Below are positions 47,642-57,719 of a DNA stretch of 64,000 nucleotides, in pieces (the stretch's first letter is position 1; the number at the start of each line of letters is the position of its first letter). The notes beneath the pieces are model-generated. The model did no database searches and had not been told where the DNA came from. It saw only the letters and a list, made by a program, of their open reading frames with translations. The position numbers and the translations under genes were made by a program. The DNA is from Anodontia alba (Eukaryota > Mollusca > Bivalvia > Lucinida > Lucinidae), in NCBI GenBank assembly GCA_964016985.1, contig OZ024833.1:57735463-57799462 (forward strand). Reading direction: 5' to 3'.

Positions 47642-47646
<5 letters not shown>

Positions 47647-47705
<59 letters not shown>
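47647..47705. repeat. (AT)n microsatellite in the LINE 3' region
   Basis: An almost pure AT dinucleotide run of about 59 bp between ORF2 and the AATAAA signal. Likely expanded after insertion. Confidence 0.92.
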
Positions 47706-47710
<5 letters not shown>

Positions 47711-48057
47711 CTGAATTGAGAGTACTAATATCCTACATAGTTAGGTGTTTCAGAGAGGAAAATTTTTATTTTTCTTTATTACCAGCTATATCTGACTCTT
47801 CATATGTATTAAAATATGTATATAATTCAGTGAATGCTTGCTGACCGATGCACCAGGGAATGCTGAATATGGCAGTCCCATGCTGTGTAGTGTCCAGAGA
47901 CAGTGTGTCTGTTTTAAAACCATCAATTTGACTTGTCTGTATATTTTATGTTAATACATGTTTTATAACTCTGAGGGCCTCATGGAAGATTAGCTGTTGT
48001 ATGCTAAATGTAGTTACCCTCTTTAAATAAAGTCTTTACTTACTTACTTACTTACTT

Positions 48058-48540
48058 ACCACTAAACCTAGTGCTTCATCTCATTGCACTGGCTTGGCAG
48101 GTACCTTGACCCGGTGACCTTGACCTATATTTGACTCATTTTATGTTGATGTTTGATAACTCTTCAACTATAAGGCCTACAACCACCATACCTTGCATAG
48201 TGCTTCTCCTTGATGTACTGAATTAGCAGGTACCTTGACCCATGACCTTGACCTATATTTCAGGCTCCAGTGACTTTTACACATTTTACGTTGACATTCC
48301 ATTATCATTGGGCTGTATAATATGAAAAGTCAGTGCTGAAGATGTAGCCATTAGAGGGAATGGTACTGGCCTGGAATATGTGTGCCCCACTAGGCACTTT
48401 GTCTACATTTTTTTTCAACACAGTTTTCCAACTAAGCACTGCTAAGAATGAAATAAACTTATTTAATAACCATGTTCTGATTGTGGCTCCTGTGACTTTT
48501 GCCCCAGCAGGTGCGATGACGCCTTCTGCGGAATTCTTGT
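48058..48540 (+). repeat. Family C tandem-core repeat, right part of the interrupted copy
   Basis: Resumes at ACCACTAAACC after the LINE tail and follows 4731-5214 unit by unit (GTACCTTGACCCGGTGACCT, GTGCCCCACTAGGCACTTTG), ending CCAGCAGGTGCGATGACGCC and GCGGAATTCTTG. Left and right parts together equal one full-length copy. Confidence 0.85.
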
Positions 48541-48545
48541 CCTTG

Positions 48546-49048
48546 AAGGCATAGCCATTAACCTGCGGTATATAAATTGTTTGTGCTAACATTGACTATC
48601 TAGAGTAGACAAATAGTCTGGACATTATGAGGTATTCCTTTCTGTCAAGTTATTTACTTTCACTGCTTGTTTCTGTTTTTTTTTTTTTTCTTTGTCAAAT
48701 AGTTATGAATGAAAATATGAGTTTTAAAAATTCATTATATAAAGAAATATGATGTTGGGTTGGTATCAGCTACATAGAACAAAAATTATGTATTGCTAAA
48801 AGTTCATCTGGAGGAATTAAACTAATAATTTAGCAACCAAGGGAGTACAAAATTGCATCCAGACATCTGATTGACCTCTGATCAGTGGAAAAGTAAGCAG
48901 AGCTGTAATGATTATTAATGAAAGTTTTTTGTGGTGAAGTATGACTACCTGAGGTAACCCTGAAATTGTTAAGAGTTGTACTTGTCTTTTTTGCTTATAT
49001 ACAGTTTTAAAATGTCTTTTCAACCTGCAGTAGGTTTAACATCTATGC
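48546..49048. other. Intronic stretch, no recognised feature
   Basis: AT-rich with a T run at about 48678-48690. No ORF of note and no matching repeat. It borders the SINE at 49063. Confidence 0.5.
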
Positions 49049-49062
49049 TTAACAGTTTGCCT

Positions 49063-49305
49063 AGCGGGCCCCCGTAGCCTAGTGGATAAGAGAGTTGACT
49101 CTTAATCCATTAGGTTTCTCACCGCTGTGGTTCGAGCCTAGCTCGGGTCATATGTGGGAAAGCCAAGTTCTCCTTACGGATGGTCAGGTGGTTTTTCTCT
49201 GGGTACTCCGGTTTTTGCCTACCTTCGATGAATGATCGGCTCGATATAAGTGAAATATTCTTGAAAGGGCCGTAAAACCCAAATCAAAAAAAAAAAAAAA
49301 AAAAA
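49063..49305 (+). mobile_element. tRNA-Lys-like SINE with poly-A tail and 14-bp target duplication
   Basis: Head CGTAGCCTAGTGGATAAGAG (A box), GACTCTTAATCC (anticodon-loop region as in tRNA-Lys CTT), TGGTTCGAGCC (B box). Body includes TCTGGGTACTCCGGTTTTTG, tail GGGCCGTAAAACCCAAATC then about 21 A. TTAACAGTTTGCCT flanks it perfectly at 49049-49062 and 49306-49319. The perfect duplication and long A tail suggest recent insertion. Confidence 0.92.
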
Positions 49306-49319
49306 TTAACAGTTTGCCT

Positions 49320-49973
49320 TAAATATCCCAGTGATTATTATTTGTATAAATATAATGTAAGTCATACTTGATAAGCCAACTTACTGATACTGGGTTATTT
49401 AATTTCAGGTAGCGGGTATAACGCTGGGTATTACTTTGGTGAATGGATACACTTAGTAGTTTTGCTGCCATTGTTTTCAACAAGGGAGACAACATTTATG
49501 ACTTCTGATTTGCTTTCCTGTGCATTAATCCTATTCTGAAAAAGGGGACTACTCTGTAAGGGAAGAATTTGCCCCTTTTGTTTCAGGGTAGACCCCTTAT
49601 CAGAAAGGAGTCAAAAAAAGATTGATAAAGTTGACTCCTCTGAAAGTTTATCCCTTCCCTTTAATTCCTGGTGCTGGGGTTAATTTGATCTATTTTAGTT
49701 TAATTTTGTGGGGTAGTGGGGGGTTTTAAATCTAGTTTATATTTTGGTGGTTGTGGGCTGAATTTTTTTTTTTCTTTTTTTTTTAAGTTTTGGTGCTATA
49801 AGCCCAAAAAGTAAACGGCATTCTTGCGTCCACATGTATTTACTGTCATTGGGTTACACTCCAACAGAGCAGGAAGACTTGACTAAGCTTACCCATATTT
49901 CTCTATGCAATATTTTATATGAGGATTTCAATAAGAATGAACAAAATTGAGGTTATTTTAACTTCATAATACA
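49320..49973. other. Intronic stretch with one dispersed-repeat remnant
   Basis: About 49480-49650 (GGGAGACAACATTTATGACT, TTTGCTTTCCTGTGCATTAA, AGAAAGGAGTC) resembles 33288-33470 and 63160-63300. Otherwise nothing is recognised. Confidence 0.5.
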
Positions 49974-49977
49974 TTAA

Positions 49978-50134
49978 CCTATAGATAATGTGCTATTCTC
50001 TTCTGTTTTCACACCTTCCACAGAAAAAACGACCTTTCAGTCGTTAATTAAAGTCTTAAACCAGAAGGTCCCTTAGGCAGTTACCTGTGTGACGTAACTC
50101 TTCCCGCTCAGTTGATCACGTGTCAGTTTCTTTT
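49978..50134 (+). repeat. Left terminal inverted repeat of the 4.3-kb element
   Basis: Matches the reverse complement of 54099-54256. The arms differ by AAGGTCCC versus AAACTCCC, CTCAGTTGA versus CTCAATTGA, and one extra A in the A run. They diverge after GTCAGTTTCTTTT. Confidence 0.92.
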
Positions 50135-50407
50135 CTGTGGACAAAGAAATTCAACAAGGATTATTTACCTGTGATAGAATTTGGATTATTTCTTTCCTCA
50201 CAGATAAATTTCTGTATCCTTGTGTTTTTTTTGTTTATTTATCACTCCTTTCACTTTCTATGTTATTATTTAAAATTTTCAATTTTCGATTTCACGTATT
50301 TTTTGACTGGTCTTTTTTTGAGATGCGTTTTCGTGACTCTCGCTATTCGGCACAACGCTCGTGCGCGATCGGTGGCATCTTTGGGTACTTAGTATCCGAT
50401 AAAGTCT

Positions 50408-50570
50408 AAGTCCACCAGTCACCGGTCATCCAGTCACCAGTCAACCAGGCACCAGTCAATCAGCTTCACCAGTCAACCAGGTGCCAGTCATCCAGGCACC
50501 AGGCACCAGTCAACCAGTCACCAGTCACCGGTCAACCAGGCACCAGTCAACTAGTCTCCAGTTAATAATT
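50408..50570. repeat. ACCAGTCA / ACCAGGCACCAGTCA short tandem repeat
   Basis: CACCAGTCA, CCGGTCAACCAG and CAGGCACCAGTCA alternate about twenty times. Downstream to about 51470, CACCGGGCA and ACTAGTG...GGTCA recur at 60-100 bp intervals, as if derived from the same motif. Confidence 0.8.
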
Positions 50571-53500
50571 TAATTATTTTCTGGAAAGACTTAGTTTTTT
50601 GACATATTTCACTGGACAAAATAGTCATGTATACTAACTTCCGGTCATTATGTCTAATTATTAAAATTTTTCACCGGGCAAAGTATCAGTAATATTTCTG
50701 ATACTTAAACCCGGTCATATTATTATATTATTTCTGATTTTTCACCAGGCAAACTTTTACAGAAAGTGTCTGGTCAATTTTGCCTAATAATTAATTATCA
50801 CCGGGAAAAAGTTTCGAATACTTGTGCCCGCTCAGTTTTCATATATAATCTCCTTTTTTCGTCGGACTAGTGTTACGAATACTACTATCTGATCAATTTG
50901 TCAAATTACTTGTAACTTTACCGGGCAACAGTTACAAATACTAGTGTTGGGTAACTAGTGTCAAAATAGTGATCACTAATTCCCGAACAGTCTATTATCG
51001 TTCATAGAGCTCCATTCACGTTTAAGTCAATGGATATAGGTTATTATGTGAAATACATAGTAACTTTTTATACATAAAATTCTGTACAGTCTTTCCCGAA
51101 TCAGACTAGAATCTTTAATGTTCCATTGACTTATTATAGGAGTGTAATTCCATTAATATTTTAAATTAACTTATGTTTTATCTCTTTCATCCGCTAGAAA
51201 GAGTTAAACTTCCGACTATAACAAAATTTTTACCGGGCAGCAGTTCGTAGACTAGTGCCAGGTCATTCAAATTATGTTTTATCTCTTTCATTCTAGAAAG
51301 CGGTTAACTTCCGGCTCTAACGAAAATTTCATCAGGAGGCACTTTGTAGAGTAGTGCCAGGTCATTCTAACGAAATTCCACCGGGCAGTAGTTTCGTAGA
51401 CTAGTGTCACATCATTGTGTCGGATTACTAGTGATTGAGTAGTAGTCACTAGTACTCGCTCAACATATTTTTATTTATTAACCACTTTAGACATGTATAG
51501 TCTTGGGTTATAGGTTATTGAATGACAGCGATGGGTTCTAATACCTAGTAGCCATTGTTGAATTCTGTCCAGTCACTTTTGAACTTGACTTAAATTCTAT
51601 ATATATATTTATTATTGAAAATGAATTAAGAATTATCGGTTACGATCAAATTCGCAATTCATTCACTAAGTGTAGAAGATACTTCCACCTATAATTATAT
51701 CTCTTTTATTCGCTACAAAGAGATTAACTTCTTACATATTCACCTTATTCGGCTCTAAGACAAAGGTGAACTATAAAACTATCGTTATTTATAAGAAGAA
51801 AAATATACACGAAATCTAAAAATTTTTTCTTCTTTCCTCCCCTGTTTTTCTTCTACATGCTCCGTTATGTAATCAGCATGTAATCTAAGGAGTAAATTGA
51901 CAAGAAAGTAGCAATCGATCTTTTCTACTTTCTATTAATTCTTCATTCAAAAGGTATCCGAAATTTACACTAATCAGATAAATAAATTAACAGTTTATTT
52001 ATTTATTCGCTACCTCTCTAGATTACTACGATTTAAAATTCTAGTTGAGGTACATATTTTCCTTTTGCCTTTTCTACATGAAAAATAGTTGATCCATTAA
52101 GCTATTATTCTATTTTATACTATCTTTTGATTGATTATATAAGAGTCTAGGTCAATCGTGCTCTGTCTAAACTCTGCTATAAAATAATAAATAAGAAGAA
52201 AATCTTATATTTAGACATAGATATAATTCGATATGTTCTTTACTTTGCTTGTTTTATTTTTCTTCTGGATCATTTAAGACTATGATAGCAATATACCAGA
52301 TTTTTTGCCTCAGTAAGAATCTATTACGCCGAAGATTCTTCATCTTGGAATAATAATTTTTTTATGATTATAATTAGAAATTATTTTGGAAGGTTTAAAA
52401 CTTATAATTTCTAGACCCAATTAATCCTCGTATATTATAGGTCTACTTTATCTTATTGAGGAATAGTTTTGCTTCGATTAGCTCTATACCTCTAATAATT
52501 TATTTATAACTAGAGTCCATGTCAATCAAAATTTTCTCGCACTTTGGTATTGACAATGGATACATATTTAATAAAGGCATTAATTATTCAGTACGTGACA
52601 GATTATTATTGCCTAAATTAGATATTATATACAATACTTTCCTTTTGATTTTTTTATTGACTTTGTAACTATTCAGAAACTGCCAAAGTCAATCATTTCC
52701 TTCCTTTAAACTTACCGAAGCTCTAGATTATGTTTTAGAGATTATTAATCAGTACTATTGTATAATCTTTCTTCAGAGATTATCACACTTTCTCTGAATC
52801 CTTCTATTTTTATGAACATTTTGATTCGTCATTACAAAGTGGATTTTTTAACATTTCTTGATTTCCATGATTATTTACTCAGGAGTACTTTTCATGGCAA
52901 TCTTCTGGTATAGAAAGCTTCTATCCAGCTTATTTATTATTGCTTAATCTTATCAATACGGTAAGATTTAGCCAAACTATGACTGTCTTACAGTTAGCTG
53001 CGATCAACCTTATTCTTATCTATCTTATTGTCTGTCAAACTCTAAGTTATGATGTTGACAGTTTCTTCTTTATTATTTTGTCAGGACATCAAACGCTTTT
53101 ATATGTCTATGACAAAACTAATTATCAATGGTTTAGGTTGTTCTTTCTTCCCAGCAGTTTTTATGCAAGCTCTGTATTATTTTATTGCTTGACTAAAAAT
53201 TCGTAATACAATTAGTCTAGCAATAGTTTTAACCATTATGTTTGTCTATACCTTTTTCTTCTGATGGATAACTGAGTTATAGTTAAGTTAACTCCATCTA
53301 CTTTTATTATCTCCCCTTCTTTAATTTGATCAAAGGAGAATAATTATACAATATTATGGTTATTTTAAATCTATGTCTGTTCATTGGAAACTGTCCTGTC
53401 GCTCCAATTAACAGAATCTTATTAGTTTATAATTCTAATAGCTTAGACCATTACAATTAGATAGCTTCACATATCTAGAATTTTAAACAAAATATCTACA

Positions 53501-53652
53501 TATGTCAGTTATCTATAGGAAACTCCACCGAGTAGACTTTTCCTTATTTATTCAAGACCCTAGCTTACTTTGCGATGGAATATTTATGTTATGTCTCAAT
53601 GACTCCTTTTTCTTTTTGAAGCCAATTGTTGTTTCCCAAAAAGAAAAAAAAA

Positions 53653-53699
53653 GGGGGGGGGGGGGGGGGGGGAGCGGGGGGGGGGGGGGGGGGGGGGGG
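53653..53699. repeat. Poly-G tract, 47 bp with one AGC interruption
   Basis: 20 G, then AGC, then 24 G. Such tracts are prone to sequencing and assembly error and to G-quadruplex formation. Confidence 0.9.
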
Positions 53700-53939
53700 C
53701 AATGTTAGGTCTCTGAGACTTAAGAACTGGCTTCCTCTAGAGTCTACTATTATATATAAGGTTGTTAGATCATAACACCTTAAAGATATGCTATATTGTG
53801 AATCTAGATCATTCTTTCTATTAAATATAGAATTAGAATGTATCTGATTCCTTAGAGTTTCCTGAGTCTTTAACCAGAAGTGGTGAGATATTATTGGTGT
53901 TAGTATTAGGAGAGCACCTCCCTCTTATTCTGCAAATTC

Positions 53940-54036
53940 TAGCACATTATCTATAGGTTAATGTATTATGAAGTTAAAATGAAGTTTTTTAAAAGTAAAA
54001 CATATTTTAACGAGTAATACTTAACCTATAGATAAT
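53940..54036 (-). other. Inverted internal copy of the element's joined flanks
   Basis: Between two CCTATAG-type element ends facing each other lies TTAA, 59 bp (53962-54020), TTAA. The reverse complement of the 59 bp equals the 45 bp right of the element (54261-54305) joined to the 19 bp left of it (49955-49973), sharing ATTTT at the join (45+19-5=59). No mismatch was seen. Confidence 0.85.
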
Positions 54037-54098
54037 CAGTTATCTCCCTCCGCCCACCCTCGCTTATCTCTCCTAATTGTGTCTATTGTTTTACACAT

Positions 54099-54256
54099 AA
54101 AAGAAACTGACACGTGATCAATTGAGCGGGAAGAGTTACGTCACACAGGTAACTGCCTAAGGGAGTTTCTGGTTTAAGACTTTAATTAACGACTGAAAGG
54201 TCGTTTTTTTCTGTGGAAGGTGTGAAAACAGAAGAGAATAGCACATTATCTATAGG
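54099..54256 (-). repeat. Right terminal inverted repeat of the 4.3-kb element
   Basis: Reverse complement of 49978-50134; starts AAAAGAAACTGACACGTGAT and ends ATTATCTATAGG before TTAA. It has a run of seven T where the left arm has six A. Confidence 0.92.
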
Positions 54257-54393
54257 TTAAGTATTACTCGTTAAAATATGTTTTACTTTTAAAAAACTTC
54301 ATTTTGGTTGACTTAATTGAGTGCTCTAGAAAAGGGTCTGTTACAAAAACGGGCTTTGAACTGTTGCAATGGCTTGTTTGGATTCTCTTTCAG

Positions 54394-54467
54394 AGATCAG
54401 AGCTATATCCATGGGTCAAGGACAGGAAATTCATGCCCGAAAATTAATCCACCAGTTCATGCAGACG
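54394..54467 (+). CDS. DNAH5: Axonemal dynein heavy chain, exon 6 in window
   Basis: A short 74-nt exon after a 27-kb intron. It starts after GATTCTCTTTCAG and ends before GTAAGT. It completes a Glu codon and reads IRAISMGQGQEIHARKLIHQ, then FMQT. The SMGQGQE block is the P-loop-like strand-turn at the start of the D6/AAA6 domain, conserved across dynein heavy chains. Phase is 1 in, 0 out. The exon begins only 134 bp after the 4.3-kb TTAA element, so that insertion narrowly missed the splice site. Confidence 0.92.
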
Positions 54468-54786
54468 GTAAGTTAAGATATAGATATGAATCTCAGTAGG
54501 AAAAATGGAATTCAGTCAGTAAGAGCAGGGTATGTAAATTTATAAGCTCACCTGAGTACAAAGTGCTTAAGGTGAGCTATTGTGGTCAGCCAGTGTCCGC
54601 CATGTAGCATCAATAATTGCTTTAAAAGCCTACTCCTCCTACACCCCTAGGCCAATTGACTCGAAACTTGGTAGGAAGCATCGGGGTTACTTTTATATAA
54701 AAAAATAGCTAAAATCATTCTGAAAGGCCAACTGACTAAAAAATTATTATTAAAAATTATTAGAAGCAATTTGTAGATCCAAAATG

Positions 54787-57719
54787 CACGGGTAGTAAAC
54801 CTAGGAACTACCACGAAATTGTGTTAACGTAATTTCATTCCCACGCCACGTCTGGGACATAGCGGGGTAGTGCCAACGTCATAAAATAGACAAACAAAGG
54901 TTGATGTCATTTTTATTTTTATTTTATTTTACCACGACAAATGAATTATGGGGAAATCGGGCAATGAGGTTCCATGTAAATATGTCTCAGCTTCCTCTAT
55001 GGACCCAAATTTTATCGGAAAAGTCATTTGCTTTCTTCAACTCTTTCTACCAACACTGAGCATCGGACCACTTGTCCCCCGAGTATTTTGTCAGTGCGAA
55101 GAATTTAGCCTGTCACCGTCGATTTAAGCTGTCATTTGAAAGCGTTCGCCGATGAAAATGATAAAAGGCCCTTTCTAAACATTCCTACATCTAAAAAAAA
55201 AAAACAAGTGTTAATTCTTAAAAGAGTCATCCCCGTTTTTCAAGCATTGTAGTTCCAAGATCACCGAGGTAGTTACAATGCTATCGGGTAGTTCCAACGA
55301 TTTAGCAGTAGTTCCCACGATGTAATATTCTTTTTCAGATACGCCAATACTCTGGGACAGACATTTCTTTAATTTTAATCGATATGTGTTTAATACGGGG
55401 AAGTTTTCCAAGTATGACTTCAATTTAAATACAGGACATAATTGTTATCTGATACAACACACATTTACATAATCAATGCTAGGTAAGTTCGACAAAGTAA
55501 TGTTGTACGCTGTGAATTTAGTGATCTTTAGCATTGTGGTTTTGAAAAAGGCAGACAAGATTTGTCCTAAAATACCTTAAAAACTATAGCAGTAAATTCA
55601 GGGAAAAACAATCAAAGATTGCAGCCCATCAATGCCACCAAGAGGAAAAGAAAAAAGAAAAAAAAGACAAAACAACCACCACAACTAATCACAAAAAAAT
55701 ACCAGCTCTTTCTGCTCAACAACACAAACCACTGGAGTTTTACTGTGCGAAAGATCTTCCCCTTTTGTTTGATCTTACATTGCTCTAAACAGCAGCAGGC
55801 TGCAAAGGTAAATGGAAAGCAATGTGACCAATACAGTACGAAAGAGTGCCAGTATGCTTGAAAAAAGTGACACCAGAGCAATTATAATATTAAATGAGTA
55901 GCCAGAACAATATCAAAGTAAAAATTGAAAAGAGCAAGGATCAGGAACTGATACAATCGGATTCCAAACCCTGCCAATAATATCACAAGGAAAAGACGTG
56001 TCGCACTTGTGCATTTTCCTTGTTCCTGGATCCATCTGTAAAAGAAGATACATAACATTTAAATATATTTTGTTTCAATAGGTACATGGTTTACCGTCCA
56101 TTACTCGTGCATCACAAGACGACTGTAAGAAAATTTTGGATATAAGCAACTCAAATCAGAATCAGAATACTTTACTGGTGATATGATAAATTGACAATTC
56201 CTCGCCAGGGGCTGTGACTAGGGGAAAAACTAGTCCCTGGCTCTAAAAGGAGTTGCGAACTTGGACATGCAACTTTTCTCCAGCGTGAGCCTCCCTATTC
56301 AGAATTAAATCAATACAAATACATATATGCGATAAAATATTTTTTATTTGGCCCCTGGTATAGAATATCTGAAAAAGAATATTACATCTTGGGAACTACT
56401 CTTAAATCGTTGGAACTACCCCCATAGCATGGTAACTACCTCGGTGATCTTGGAACTACCACGCCTGAAAAACGGGGCCTAATTCTTTTACGAGTTAACA
56501 CTTGTTTTGTTTTTTTTTGATGTAGGAACGTTTACAGGGGTCAGGCTACAAAGCAACTGGGGCGAAATAGTCACCCCTGAGGGCTCTAAGTTGCCCTGGG
56601 AAGCCCTGAGGGCGATAAAAACTTCGCCTTCGAGTTTTGCAACTTTTGAAAAAGCTAATACTTGTGCAAAACGAACTTTTTGTTAGGAGAAATCCAGTAA
56701 AAATTTAACAAACATGCAAAGGTAAAATTCTTTTGAAAAAAGTTGTTAGAAGTATCAGAAATGCCAAAGAATAAAAGTTTAATGTGGTTTAACAAGTTTT
56801 GGAGGAAAACTGTTTGCCTACTAAGTAACCAAAAGATCGTTTTCGTCAATGTCATTAGTTTTAGTGGGTGTCCATTTTTACATAAATGAACCATTTACGT
56901 GCTGAAAATTGGTCAGAAACAGCATTAAAAATGCTAAAAACTAAGTAGTTGACAGACATTTTAGCTAACAAATTTCTTTTTATCATTATGTTTATAGCTT
57001 ATCAGATTTTGATGTTTTGACTGAGAAGATCAATTTCAAAAAAGATATGGATGCAGATACGATGCATTTGCCCTACTCACGTCTGTGTTTCTGTGGCTCT
57101 TTTAATTGGTTTAGAAGTAAGAATTAACAGATCTACTGTAAAAATTGTTTTGTTCATTCCCAAGACAATGTGGTAAAGCAAGTCGAGAGTCCTTAAGTAT
57201 CATGCTTTCAGTAAGGTGATAGGTTAACCGAGTCTTGACTTCTCCCTCATCATATAAAACTTCTCGTTTTGTCTGGAGGGAGAAGTCACTTCTCCCTAAA
57301 TTTCTGAGCCAGCTTGATCCCTGCATTTAGGAAGGGCCTTTTTATCATTTTCATTGGGGAATACTTTTAAATGTCAGCTCAAATTGACGGAGACAGGCTA
57401 AATTCTTCGCACTGACAAAATACTAGGGGGACAAGTGGTCCCATGCTCAGTGCGGGTAGAAAGATTTGAAGAAAGCAAATGACTTTTCTGATAAAATTTG
57501 GGTCCATAGAGGAAGCTGAGACATATTTTCATGGAAGCACATTGACTGATTTCCCCATAATTCGTTCATCGTGGTAAAATAAAATAAAAATAAAAATGAC
57601 ACCAACCTTTGTTTGTCTATTTTATGACGTTGGCACTACCCCGCTATGTCCCGGATGTGGCGTGGGAACGAAATTACGTTAACACAATTTTGTTGCAGTT
57701 CCTAGGTTTACCACCCGTG
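54787..57719. mobile_element. 2.9-kb foldback element with about 554-bp inverted arms
   Basis: Left arm 54787-55340 and right arm 56367-57719 (the latter minus a 789-bp insertion) are inverted copies, for example CACGGGTAGTAAACCTAGGA at the left versus CACGGGTGGTAAACCTAGGA at the right end. The arms contain TTGGAACTACC-type repeats near their inner ends. The middle kilobase has no recognisable gene. AAAT on both sides could be a short target duplication. Class not assigned. Confidence 0.85.
56535..57323. mobile_element. hAT-like non-autonomous element inside the foldback right arm
   Basis: Terminal inverted repeats CAGGGGTCAGGCT / AGCTTGATCCCTG; 789 bp; absent from the left arm, so its limits are clear. 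CAGGG ends suggest hAT. Flanks CGTTTA and CATTTA could be a decayed duplication shorter than the 8 bp expected for hAT. No transposase ORF. Confidence 0.65.

Larger units (their letters stand above)
37017..48057 (+). mobile_element. CR1/L2-like LINE inserted in the family C repeat
   Basis: Span includes a nested 5.1-kb TTAA element; the LINE itself is about 5.9 kb. It has an esterase/zinc-knuckle ORF1 (37076-43990, interrupted), an endonuclease/RT ORF2 (44018-47461), a 3' region with an (AT)n tract, AATAAA at 48026-48031, and a tail of TTAC units up to 48057. Short tandem tails rather than poly-A are usual for the CR1/L2 group. About five bases of target (CTACA) are missing at the insertion point. 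The 5' end seems near complete because ORF1 starts 60 nt inside. Confidence 0.85.
49978..54256. mobile_element. 4.3-kb TTAA-flanked element with 157-bp inverted ends and no convincing ORF
   Basis: TTAA at 49974-49977 and 54257-54260. Ends CCTATAGATAATGTGCTATT inverted at both sides, extending about 157 bp with a handful of differences. The inner part of each arm carries CTGTGTGACGTAACTCTTCC (CRE-like TGACGTAA) and GATCACGTGTCAG. The interior is very AT-rich and stop-rich on both strands; the longest ORFs (about 90 codons, 50120-50409 and 52940-53206) resemble nothing I know. It contains short tandem repeats, a poly-G tract and an inverted copy of its own flanks. Likely a non-autonomous piggyBac- or Kolobok-type element. 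Confidence 0.8.

Noticed and set aside
47434..47844. Plus-strand ORF of 136 codons with Tyr-Ile repeats
   Set aside because: It is a translation of the (AT)n microsatellite in the LINE 3' region.
52940..53206. 88-codon hydrophobic ORF in the 4.3-kb element
   Set aside because: No known motif, AT-rich composition produces Leu/Phe/Ile-rich ORFs by chance, and neighbouring frames are equally open or closed.
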